6,727 nucleotides of DNA from Clostridia bacterium. GTDB lineage: Bacteria; Bacillota; Clostridia; Oscillospirales; QAKW01. The DNA lies in assembly GCA_017442025.1 (NCBI GenBank), contig JAFSBD010000094.1, positions 1 to 6,727 on the forward strand. The letters are read 5' to 3'. Positions 1 to 6,077 of this stretch are shown here, in pieces. The translations under genes were made by a program, and so were the position numbers. The notes beneath the pieces were generated by a model that was not told the DNA's origin, made no database searches, and worked only from the letters and a program-made list of their open reading frames with translations. The stretch's first letter is position 1. The number at the start of each line of letters is the position of its first letter.

Positions 1-1
1 C

Positions 2-127
2 TGCGTCTGCGGCAGAAAGCCGGTGGTCAAGCAGATCACCCATAAACCGATCACAGCCTCTGCAGCCGAGCTTGCGGAAAATTCCCGCTCCAAGCCGGCA
101 AAGCTGCGGGTTTGCGAAAAGCGATAA
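2..127 (+). CDS. rsmH: RsmH (MraW), 16S rRNA m4C1402 methyltransferase, C-terminal end only
   Basis: The frame starting at base 2 is open from the window edge to TAA at 125-127 and encodes the last 41 residues of a protein. The tail reads RKPVVKQITHKPIT, then ENSRSKPAKLRVCEKR. This matches the usual C-terminus of RsmH, where a cysteine-rich CxCG stretch is followed by a KPI(T)PS..E segment and the ending N-RS-SAKLRVAEK. RsmH is an S-adenosylmethionine-dependent enzyme that methylates N4 of C1402 in 16S rRNA. The catalytic domain lies upstream and is not visible. Its place directly before an FtsL-like gene and a PBP is the standard dcw position, which supports the call. The next gene starts 22 bp after the stop, so they are probably co-transcribed. 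The identification rests on a short tail plus context. Confidence 0.88.
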   Translation, partial: CVCGRKPVVKQITHKPITASAAELAENSRSKPAKLRVCEKR

Positions 128-137
128 ATTTTTAGAA

Positions 138-143
138 AAGGAG
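138..143 (+). promoter_or_regulatory. Ribosome binding site of ftsL
   Basis: AAGGAG lies 6 nt before ATG 150. It decides the start of ftsL: the in-frame TTG at 72 lies inside the rsmH coding end and would add a 26-residue basic stretch unlike an FtsL N-terminus. Confidence 0.8.
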
Positions 144-149
144 AATCTC

Positions 150-536
150 ATGAAGAAATTAAAAATTCGGGGCATCCGCTGGTCTGCGGTGCTTTGCATC
201 GCCTTATTTTTAGCCATCGGCGGTTATCTCTTATATAGCCATATCGCCCTCAATGAGGTCTCCAGCGAGCTTTTGGCAGCTAAGCAGGAACTGACCAAGC
301 TGGAAGGCGAGGCAGGCAATCTGCAGGTCTCCATCGATAGCAAAAACTCCATGGGCGAGATCGAGCGGATCGCTACCGAGGAGCTGGGCATGGTCAAGAT
401 CGAGAATTATCAGATCCAAACCATCAACCTGCTGACCGACGATACGGTTGAGATCGTCAAGGATACCCCGACCAACGATAGCTGGTGGGACGGTGTTGTT
501 GCAGAATTTAACATTCTGTTGGAATATCTCAGCTAA
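150..536 (+). CDS. ftsL: FtsL-like divisome protein (septum formation initiator/DivIC family)
   Basis: This 128-residue protein has a short basic cytoplasmic N-terminus (MKKLKIRGIR), one membrane span at about residues 12-30, and an extracellular region with coiled-coil character at about 34-62 (NEVSSELLAAKQELTKLEGE). The segment IERIATEELGMVK (71-83) is the A-x-E-x-LGM signature common to FtsL/DivIC proteins. FtsL-type proteins form a coiled-coil complex with DivIC/FtsB and DivIB/FtsQ that recruits and activates the septal PBP and its SEDS partner. FtsL and DivIC are hard to separate by sequence. The position between rsmH and the class B PBP is what favours FtsL. The acidic, aromatic tail after residue 95, with a WW pair at 112-113, is not something I can assign. 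Start chosen from the AAGGAG site 6 nt upstream of the ATG. Confidence 0.85.
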   Translation: MKKLKIRGIRWSAVLCIALFLAIGGYLLYSHIALNEVSSELLAAKQELTKLEGEAGNLQVSIDSKNSMGEIERIATEELGMVKIENYQIQTINLLTDDTVEIVKDTPTNDSWWDGVVAEFNILLEYLS

Positions 537-556
537 TTTAAAAATAATAGTGAAAC

Positions 557-582
557 GAGAGTGGGAATTTATTCTTACTCTC
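557..582 (+). promoter_or_regulatory. Hairpin in the ftsL-PBP gap (possible weak terminator or mRNA processing element)
   Basis: Bases 557-567 pair with 572-582 in an 11-bp stem without mismatch (two G-U pairs) around the loop TTTA. The stem is followed by ATTTTG, so it resembles a weak intrinsic terminator with a short U tract. It begins 20 bp after the ftsL stop and ends about 60 bp before the PBP start. The structure is seen in the sequence. A role in partial termination or transcript stability is inference. Confidence 0.45.
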
Positions 583-628
583 ATTTTGCGCTTTATATAG
601 GGGAAGAAATTTTTGGTTTTTTTGGAAG

Positions 629-634
629 AAAGGG
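629..634 (+). promoter_or_regulatory. Ribosome binding site of the PBP gene
   Basis: AAAGGG lies 7 nt upstream of ATG 642. It selects this start over the in-frame GTG at 561, which sits inside the 557-582 hairpin and would place an uncharacteristic hydrophobic/aromatic stretch before the basic N-terminus and membrane anchor. Confidence 0.65.
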
Positions 635-641
635 AAAAGAA

Positions 642-2864
642 ATGGGCAAAGGGCCAACCAAATCAATGGTAAACAGAAGCACAGTCATGCTGGGTATTTT
701 TGCGGTAGCCTTGCTGATTTGGATGGCGGGCGTGCTGGTGAAGTATCAGATCGTCAACTATAACTATTATCAGACCAGAGCCATCGCCCAGCAAACGATG
801 GATACCACCCTTTCAGCCAATCGAGGCGCCATCTATAGCCGCAATTATACCCCTTTGGCCATCTCTGCGCCGGTGGAAACGGTCTATATCGCGCCCAATT
901 CCATCGACGAAGAGGATCAGCGCCTTATCGCTTCGGGGCTTTCCAAGATCTTAGAGGTGGATGAGCAGACCATCTATGAAAAGACCCAAAAGAAGAACTA
1001 CTATGAGCTGATCAAACGCAGGATCGAATCGGACGTTGCCGATGAGGTGCGGGCGTTTATCAAGGAGAATAAACTGGAAGGGGTGCATTTGGTAGAGGAT
1101 ACCAAGCGCTATTATCCCTATAACAATCTGGCCTGCCATATTTTGGGCTTTACCGGCACCGATAATGTCGGCCTGGACGGAATTGAATCCATCTATAACG
1201 AGTACCTTCAGGGCACCTCCGGCAAACTGATTACCGCAAAAAATGCGGTCGGTACCGAACTGCCCTATGAATATGAGACCTATGTGGCGGCGGAAAACGG
1301 CAAGAATGTGGTATTGACCATCGATGAAACGGTGCAATACTATCTGGAAAAGCATCTCCAGGCCGCCCGCCTGGAGCAGAAATGTATAGAAGGCGCGGCA
1401 GGCATCGTTATGAACGTCAAGACCGGCGAGATCCTTGCCATGGCCTCCATGCCCCAATATGACCCCAATGCCTACTATACCATTACCGACCCGATGGTGA
1501 TGGAAGAGCTGGCAAAGCTGACCGGCGAGGAGCTGGAAACCCAGACTAAGACCTATCGGAATAAGATCTGGCGGAATAAATGCATTGTGGATACCTATAT
1601 GCCCGGCTCCACCTTTAAGATCGTTACCCTCTCCATGGCGATGGAGGAGGGGCTGATCACCTTGAATAATACCTATAACTGCCCCGGCTATATTCGGGTT
1701 GCCGACCGCACCATCCGTTGCTGGAAATCAGGCGGCCACGGCCATCAGACCCTCGCCCAGGCGATTCAGAATTCCTGCAACCCTGCCTTTATCACCATCG
1801 GCGCGAATGTGGGCGCGGAGAAGTTTACCCAGTATTTCAAAACCTTTGGTTTAATGGAGCGCACCGGCGTGGATCTCACCGGCGAGGCGAGCAGCATCTG
1901 GTTCTCTAATTTTCAGGAAGTGGAGTTGGCGACCGCATCCTTCGGTCAGAACTTTAAGATCACTCCCTTGCAGATGATCACCGCGGTGGCCGCCGCCAGC
2001 AACGGCGGAAAACTGGTTACTCCCCATGTGGTCAAAGAAATCACCGAAACCCAGGAAGACGGCACCGAAAAGGTGGTTAAAAGCTTCGAACCCGAAATCA
2101 AGCGGCAGGTCATTTCCGCTGAAACCAGCAAAACAGTCTGCGATCTGCTGGAAGAAGTAGTTTCGGTCGGTTCGGGTAAAAATGCCTATGTGAAGGGCTA
2201 TCGCGTGGCCGGTAAGACCGGCACCTCCGAGAAGATCGACGAATATGTTGCCACCGGTGAAAAAAACTATATTTCTTCCTTCATCGGCTTTGCTCCCGCC
2301 GACGATCCCGAATATGCCATCTTAGTGATGCTGGATACCCCTACCAACGGCGAGATCTACGGCGGTATCATCGCCGCCCCCGTTGCCGGCGACATTCTGG
2401 CTGATATCCTGCCCTATCTCGGGGTTCAGCCCCAATATACCGAGGAAGAATTGCAGACCCTGGATATTGCCATTCCTTCTCTCATCGAGCAACCCTTGGC
2501 CACCGCCGAGGCGACCCTCATCGATAAAGAGATCAAATATAAAGTGGTGGGCAACGGCGATACCGTTACCGCCCAGATGCCCGAAGGCGGCACCACCATG
2601 CCCCAAAGCGGCACCATGATCCTCTATACCGGCGATGAAACTCCCTCCAAGCGGATCACCGTCCCCAACCTGGTGAACTATTCGGTAGCAGGTGCCACCA
2701 ACGCCATCAAGCAAGCGGGCCTCAACGTCCGCGTGGTCGGTAATGCCAATACCGGCTCCACTGCCCTGGTCATTTCCCAATCCCCCGCCGCAGGCGAGGT
2801 GGTGGCGGAAGGGGCGGTCATAACCATCCGAACCAACAGCTCCGAAGGCGTATCCAGCATGTAA
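642..2864 (+). CDS. spoVD: Class B penicillin-binding protein, SpoVD/FtsI type, with two PASTA domains
   Basis: This 740-residue peptidoglycan DD-transpeptidase is anchored by one N-terminal span (about 13-33). The PBP dimerisation domain starts near ANRGAIYSRN (59-68). The transpeptidase domain runs from about 225 to 590 and shows all three catalytic motifs: STFK with nucleophile Ser323 (323-326), SCN (378-380) and KTGT (525-528). The segment RCWKSGGHG (359-367) is typical of SpoVD/FtsI-type enzymes. Two PASTA domains follow, at about 609-664 and 672-731. About 20 extra residues precede the SxxK motif compared with B. subtilis SpoVD as I recall it, an insertion I associate with clostridial homologues. 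The enzyme cross-links glycan strands outside the membrane, probably with a SEDS glycosyltransferase. Whether it serves division (FtsI/PbpB) or spore cortex (SpoVD) cannot be settled here, because B. subtilis carries both genes at this locus and only one is present. All key residues are intact. An alternative start is ATG 666. Confidence 0.93.
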   Translation: MGKGPTKSMVNRSTVMLGIFAVALLIWMAGVLVKYQIVNYNYYQTRAIAQQTMDTTLSANRGAIYSRNYTPLAISAPVETVYIAPNSIDEEDQRLIASGLSKILEVDEQTIYEKTQKKNYYELIKRRIESDVADEVRAFIKENKLEGVHLVEDTKRYYPYNNLACHILGFTGTDNVGLDGIESIYNEYLQGTSGKLITAKNAVGTELPYEYETYVAAENGKNVVLTIDETVQYYLEKHLQAARLEQKCIEGAAGIVMNVKTGEILAMASMPQYDPNAYYTITDPMVMEELAKLTGEELETQTKTYRNKIWRNKCIVDTYMPGSTFKIVTLSMAMEEGLITLNNTYNCPGYIRVADRTIRCWKSGGHGHQTLAQAIQNSCNPAFITIGANVGAEKFTQYFKTFGLMERTGVDLTGEASSIWFSNFQEVELATASFGQNFKITPLQMITAVAAASNGGKLVTPHVVKEITETQEDGTEKVVKSFEPEIKRQVISAETSKTVCDLLEEVVSVGSGKNAYVKGYRVAGKTGTSEKIDEYVATGEKNYISSFIGFAPADDPEYAILVMLDTPTNGEIYGGIIAAPVAGDILADILPYLGVQPQYTEEELQTLDIAIPSLIEQPLATAEATLIDKEIKYKVVGNGDTVTAQMPEGGTTMPQSGTMILYTGDETPSKRITVPNLVNYSVAGATNAIKQAGLNVRVVGNANTGSTALVISQSPAAGEVVAEGAVITIRTNSSEGVSSM

Positions 2865-2969
2865 AAAAGCAGCCTACTTTGGCGCTTTTTCCTCGGCGCT
2901 CCTTTGTAGGGTAGAAAACCCGACTGCAGTCGCGCCGAGAAAAAATCATCCAAAGTATTTCTGCTTTTT
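2864..2969 (+). terminator. Long imperfect hairpin of module A1 ending in a T tract (possible attenuator)
   Basis: Nested arms pair as follows: AAAAAGCAG 2864-2872 with 2961-2969 (9 bp); ACTTTGG 2876-2882 with 2950-2956 (7 bp); 2886-2899 with 2932-2945 (13 of 14). Inside lie a small hairpin (2909-2912 with 2918-2921) and the perfect 10-bp palindrome GACTGCAGTC (2922-2931). The 3' arm ends in TTTTT. It starts at the last base of the PBP stop codon. The fold is read from the sequence. Termination would be partial at most, since murE downstream has no promoter I can see. Confidence 0.4.
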
Positions 2970-3070
2970 AGTGTGTGCCTACTTTGGCCTCTTCCGCTTT
3001 TTTCCCGCTTGAAGGGCCGACGCCCGTCTGCGCGGCAAGAAAAGCAGAATCCATCCAAAATCTGCACACA
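2872..3070. repeat. 199-bp intergenic repeat, copy 1 (modules A1 and B1)
   Basis: This sequence begins 8 bp after the PBP stop and recurs at 3081-3279 with 5 mismatches in 199 bp (about 97.5% identity) and no indel. It has two modules, A1 (2872-2976) and B1 (from 2977), and both start with GCCTACTTTGG. They share right-end sequence: ATCCAAA followed shortly by CTGC. Their middles are different. Each module folds on itself as an imperfect palindrome. The two copies are separated by the 10 bp 3071-3080. Together they fill the only long non-coding gap in the window. No coding function is credible: all five differences would change the reverse-strand reading that is open in both copies. Confidence 0.95.
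2972..3070. repeat. Long imperfect palindrome of module B1
   Basis: TGTGTGC (2972-2978) pairs with GCACACA (3064-3070). TTTGG (2983-2987) pairs with CCAAA (3055-3059). An inner arm at 2992-3003 pairs with 3038-3049, with one mismatch and one G-T pair. CCGC (3005-3008) pairs with GCGG (3032-3035). The tip holds GGGC/GCCC (3014-3017 with 3022-3025). The same layout recurs in copy 2 with a weaker tip. Confidence 0.6.
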
Positions 3071-3080
3071 TTTATTGGAA

Positions 3081-3279
3081 GCCTACGTTGGCGCTTTTTC
3101 CTCGGCGCTCCTTTGTAGGGTAGAAAACCCGACTGCAGTCGCGCCGAGAAAGAATCATCCAAAGTATTTCTGCTTTTTAGTGTGTGCCTACTTTGGCCTC
3201 TTCCGCTTTTTTCCCGCTTGAAGGACCGACACCCGTCTGCGCGGAAAGAAAAGCAGAATCCATCCAAAATCTGCACACA
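3081..3279. repeat. 199-bp intergenic repeat, copy 2 (modules A2 and B2)
   Basis: This is the second copy, offset by 209 bp from the first. The differences from copy 1 are T2878/G3087, A2943/G3152, G3016/A3225, G3022/A3231 and C3036/A3245. Module starts fall at 2872, 2977, 3081 and 3186, a near-regular period of 104-105 bp. The changes in copy 2 weaken its hairpins: 3087 breaks the outer ACTTTGG/CCAAAGT stem, and 3225 plus 3231 break the inner GGGC/GCCC stem. It ends 20 bp before the murE ribosome binding site. Confidence 0.95.
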
Positions 3280-3299
3280 ATGAATTGACAAACTCCATT

Positions 3300-3307
3300 A
3301 AAGGAGG
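3300..3307 (+). promoter_or_regulatory. Strong ribosome binding site of murE
   Basis: AAAGGAGG is a full Shine-Dalgarno match 8 nt before ATG 3316. It decides the start: the in-frame TTG at 3310 would be only 2 nt away. It is the best site in the window, as expected for a gene that cannot rely on coupling to an upstream stop. Confidence 0.85.
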
Positions 3308-3315
3308 ATTTGAAA

Positions 3316-4743
3316 ATGTTATTATCTGAACTATTAAAAGGTGTTGAAACCTTAAATACCTATACCGATCGGGAGATCGGCGGAGTTACCTATGATTCCC
3401 GCGCGGTGGAGGAAGGTTGGCTGTTTTGCGCCATTTCCGGTGAGACCTTCGACGGCCATCAATTTACTGCCTCGGCGGCAGAAAAAGGTGCTGCGGTCAT
3501 TCTGGCCCAGCGGCATACCGACCATAAGGCTGATGAGGTTTTGGTAGAAGATACCCGCATGGCCTTTCAGCAGGTCTGCGCCAATTTCTTTGGCCATCCC
3601 GAGCAAAAAATGAAGTTTTTGGCGGTAACGGGCACCAATGGCAAGACCTCGGCCACCCAGTTTATCAAAAGCATTTTAGACGGTATGGGCTATAAAGCGG
3701 GGCTGATCGGCACTGTTTATAATCAGATCGGCGATCAAAGCTTTCCCGCCGCCTTCACCACGCCCGAGCCTTATCAGTTATTTGCTCTTTTGCGGCAGAT
3801 GCAGGATGCGGGGGTGGAGATCGTTGTTATGGAAGTTTCCTCCCAGGCCATGGACCAGCGGCGGGTGGATAGTCTGCCCTTTGCGGTGGCGGGATTTACC
3901 AATCTGACCCAGGACCATCTGGATTACCATAAGACGATGGAAAATTATAAAGAGGCCAAAGCGCGGCTCTTTTCCATGGCCGGCAAGGGTGTTTATAACA
4001 TCGATGATGAGGCGGGCGTGGAACTTTCTCAACGCTTCGGCGGCCTCACCTATTCCGCCAAGAGCAAAGCAGATTTGACCGCATCCCAGATCGCCATCGA
4101 TGTTTCGGGCGTAGCCTACCGCCTCACTTTCTGCGGGCGGAGCGCATCGGTTCGGGTCTCGACTCCCGGCATGTTTACCGTTCATAATACCCTCTGCGCC
4201 GCCGGCGTTTTGCTGGCCGCAGGCTTTCCCTTTGATGCGGTAGCGGAGGGGCTGAATAAGATCCCCAAAGTGCCCGGTCGGGCGGAGGTGATCACCGAAG
4301 GATTGCCCTTCGATGTGATGCTGGATTATGCCCATACCCCCGATGCTTTGGAGAATATTCTCACCACTATCCGCACCTATGCCAAGGGTCGGATCGTTAC
4401 CCTTTTCGGTTGCGGCGGAGACCGCGACCGCACCAAACGCCCCAAGATGGCGGCGGCTGCCGCGAAATACAGCGATTTTCTCATCGTTACCTCCGATAAC
4501 CCCCGCACCGAAGATCCTCAAGCGATCATCGATGAAGTTTTGGCGGGGTTGGAAGGGGTAGATGTGCCCTATGAAGTAATCGTTAACCGCAAGGAAGCCA
4601 TCGGCTATGCCATCGCCCATGCCAAAGCGGATGATCTTATCCTGCTGGCGGGTAAGGGCCATGAGGATTACCAGATCATCGGCAAAGAGAAATTTCATTT
4701 TGATGAAAAAGAGATCGTGAAGGAATTTTTAAAAAAATGCTGA
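3316..4743 (+). CDS. murE: MurE, UDP-MurNAc-L-Ala-D-Glu:meso-diaminopimelate ligase
   Basis: This 475-residue cytoplasmic Mur ligase uses ATP to add the third stem-peptide residue to UDP-MurNAc-L-Ala-D-Glu. The N-terminal UDP-binding domain includes TYDSRAVEEGWLF (25-37). The central ATPase domain has the P-loop TGTNGKTS (105-112) and YKEAKARLF (211-219), whose Lys215 aligns with the carbamylated lysine of the family. The C-terminal domain has DNPR (394-397) and GKGHEDYQ (446-453). DNPR with the downstream GKGHE is the known signature of meso-diaminopimelate-adding enzymes, whereas lysine-adding MurE of S. aureus differs at the Arg. This predicts meso-DAP peptidoglycan. Length is normal and all motifs are intact. 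The gene follows a 445-bp repeat-filled gap, so its expression may be partly uncoupled from the PBP. Its last 7 bases overlap murF. Confidence 0.96.
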   Translation: MLLSELLKGVETLNTYTDREIGGVTYDSRAVEEGWLFCAISGETFDGHQFTASAAEKGAAVILAQRHTDHKADEVLVEDTRMAFQQVCANFFGHPEQKMKFLAVTGTNGKTSATQFIKSILDGMGYKAGLIGTVYNQIGDQSFPAAFTTPEPYQLFALLRQMQDAGVEIVVMEVSSQAMDQRRVDSLPFAVAGFTNLTQDHLDYHKTMENYKEAKARLFSMAGKGVYNIDDEAGVELSQRFGGLTYSAKSKADLTASQIAIDVSGVAYRLTFCGRSASVRVSTPGMFTVHNTLCAAGVLLAAGFPFDAVAEGLNKIPKVPGRAEVITEGLPFDVMLDYAHTPDALENILTTIRTYAKGRIVTLFGCGGDRDRTKRPKMAAAAAKYSDFLIVTSDNPRTEDPQAIIDEVLAGLEGVDVPYEVIVNRKEAIGYAIAHAKADDLILLAGKGHEDYQIIGKEKFHFDEKEIVKEFLKKC

Positions 4744-6077
4744 GTGTCAGAGAGATCGCAACCGCATTAAATCTGCCCTATGATGGCGCAGATTTTGCAA
4801 TAAAGGAATATTGCACCGACTCCCGCCGCGTGGGGGAGGGGTGCCTGTTTGCCGCCCTGGAAGGGGAGCGGGTCGACGGTCATTCCTTTATTCCTGCGTT
4901 GGATCAAGCGCATAAAAACATCGTATTTTTAGCCTCCAAACAGCCCTTGAAGCAGACCGCCAACCCTTGCTTTATCGTTGAGGATGTGCGGGAAGCGTTG
5001 GGCTGGATTGCCAAAGCCCATCTGAAAAAGCTTTCGGCCAAGATCATCGGCGTTACCGGAAGCGTGGGCAAAACAACCACCAAGAATTTCATCCTCTCGG
5101 CCTTAGCACCTGCACTGCAGGCTTCGGGAACGGCGGGGAATATGAATAACGAGCTGGGCGTCCCGCTTACCGCTCTGGCGGTTGCGGAAACCGACCAAGC
5201 GGCGGTGATCGAAATGGGGATGCGGGGCCTCGGGCAGATCGAATATCTCACCCAATTTGTTACCCCCGATATTGCGGTGGTAACCAATATCGGCGTTGCC
5301 CATCTGGAGCTGCTTAAAAGTCGGCTTAATATCGCCCGCGCCAAATTGGAGCTGGTGGATGCCCTTGGGGAGGGCGGGGTTGCCCTGCTCAATGGGGATG
5401 AACCCTTGCTCTATGGCGCGCGCCCCGATAAAAAATGCGTCTATTTTGGTATGGATCCCCATAATGATTACCGCGCCGAAGGGGTAGAGGGTTGCTCTTT
5501 CACCCTTTGCTATCCCGGCGGTAAGTTGCCCATCACCCTGCAGGTGGAGGGTGCTCATCAGATCATGAACGCCCTGGCCGCCTTCGGGGCAGGGCATCTG
5601 CTGGGGATCGCGCCCGAAAAGTTGAAGGAAGGCATCGAGGCCTTTGCGGGCGACGGCCGCCGCCAATTCACCGAAGAGGTGGGCGGCGTTACCATCATTG
5701 ATGATAGCTATAATGCTTCCCCTGATTCCATGGCCGCCGCGCTGAAGGTGCAGGCCGCTAAATCCGGGCGGCGGATCGCTGTTTTAGGCGATATGCTGGA
5801 GCTTGGCGATTATGAGCGGCAGGGGCATCATGATGTTGGAGCCCTCTGCGGGGAATTAAAGATCGATCTTGTCTTAGCTGTCGGGAAGGCGGCAAAAGAA
5901 ATTTATAATGCGTTGCCCGCCCATGTGGAAGGATATTATGCTTCGGATCGGGAAGAGGCGTTTGACTTGCTTTGGCCGTTGGTGCGCAAGGGGGATACCC
6001 TGCTCTTTAAAGCCTCCAACGCCATGGGCTTTCAGCAGATGGCCTCTGCATTAAAGGAAAGGATGAAAAAGATATGA
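4737..6077 (+). CDS. murF: MurF, UDP-MurNAc-tripeptide:D-alanyl-D-alanine ligase
   Basis: This 446-residue protein carries out the last cytoplasmic step of UDP-MurNAc-pentapeptide synthesis, joining D-Ala-D-Ala to the tripeptide with ATP. The N-terminal domain has YCTDSRRVGEGCLF (25-38). The P-loop is TGSVGKTTTK (107-116), followed by NMNNELGVP (135-143), which is typical of MurF rather than MurE. The C-terminal domain has DDSYNASPDSM (322-332) and GDMLELG (351-357). Near the end, KASN (425-428) stands where many homologues have KGSR, a mild variation. The ATG overlaps the murE stop by 7 nt. An AAGGAA site at 4720-4725, 11 nt upstream, is a little far, so translational coupling to murE is likely. 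The stop overlaps the mraY start. Confidence 0.96.
   Translation: MLSVREIATALNLPYDGADFAIKEYCTDSRRVGEGCLFAALEGERVDGHSFIPALDQAHKNIVFLASKQPLKQTANPCFIVEDVREALGWIAKAHLKKLSAKIIGVTGSVGKTTTKNFILSALAPALQASGTAGNMNNELGVPLTALAVAETDQAAVIEMGMRGLGQIEYLTQFVTPDIAVVTNIGVAHLELLKSRLNIARAKLELVDALGEGGVALLNGDEPLLYGARPDKKCVYFGMDPHNDYRAEGVEGCSFTLCYPGGKLPITLQVEGAHQIMNALAAFGAGHLLGIAPEKLKEGIEAFAGDGRRQFTEEVGGVTIIDDSYNASPDSMAAALKVQAAKSGRRIAVLGDMLELGDYERQGHHDVGALCGELKIDLVLAVGKAAKEIYNALPAHVEGYYASDREEAFDLLWPLVRKGDTLLFKASNAMGFQQMASALKERMKKI

Noticed and set aside
594..599. TATATA-type -10-like sequence before the PBP gene
   Set aside because: No convincing -35 lies at the right distance; the upstream sequence is the arm of the 557-582 hairpin.
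561..641. N-terminal extension of the PBP from GTG 561
   Set aside because: The GTG lies within a hairpin stem with no ribosome binding site, while ATG 642 has AAAGGG at a proper distance and a normal basic N-terminus.
2678..3067. Reverse-strand open frame of 129 codons through repeat copy 1
   Set aside because: It runs into the antisense of the PBP PASTA region, and the differences between repeat copies are all amino-acid-changing, so there is no sign of protein selection.
2973..3221. Forward open frame of 82 codons in the gap
   Set aside because: It lies wholly within the palindromic repeats, its frame is not kept between copies (209-bp period), and it resembles no protein I know.
2872..3279. 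CRISPR array
   Set aside because: There are two 199-bp copies separated by 10 bp, not short repeats with unique spacers of similar length.
3285..3290. Perfect TTGACA -35-like hexamer just before murE
   Set aside because: No -10-like hexamer lies 16-18 bp downstream; that position falls at the murE start codon, so a transcript would begin inside the gene. Probably chance.
2865..3309. Insertion sequence or transposase remnant
   Set aside because: No transposase-like reading frame and no clear target-site duplication could be seen. A MITE-like origin remains possible but is not shown.
3778..4698. Reverse-strand open frame of 306 codons opposite murE
   Set aside because: It is a shadow of the murE codon pattern, and murE has all its family motifs on the + strand.
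5103..5666. Reverse-strand open frame of 187 codons opposite murF
   Set aside because: It is antisense to intact murF, with no recognisable domain in the translation.
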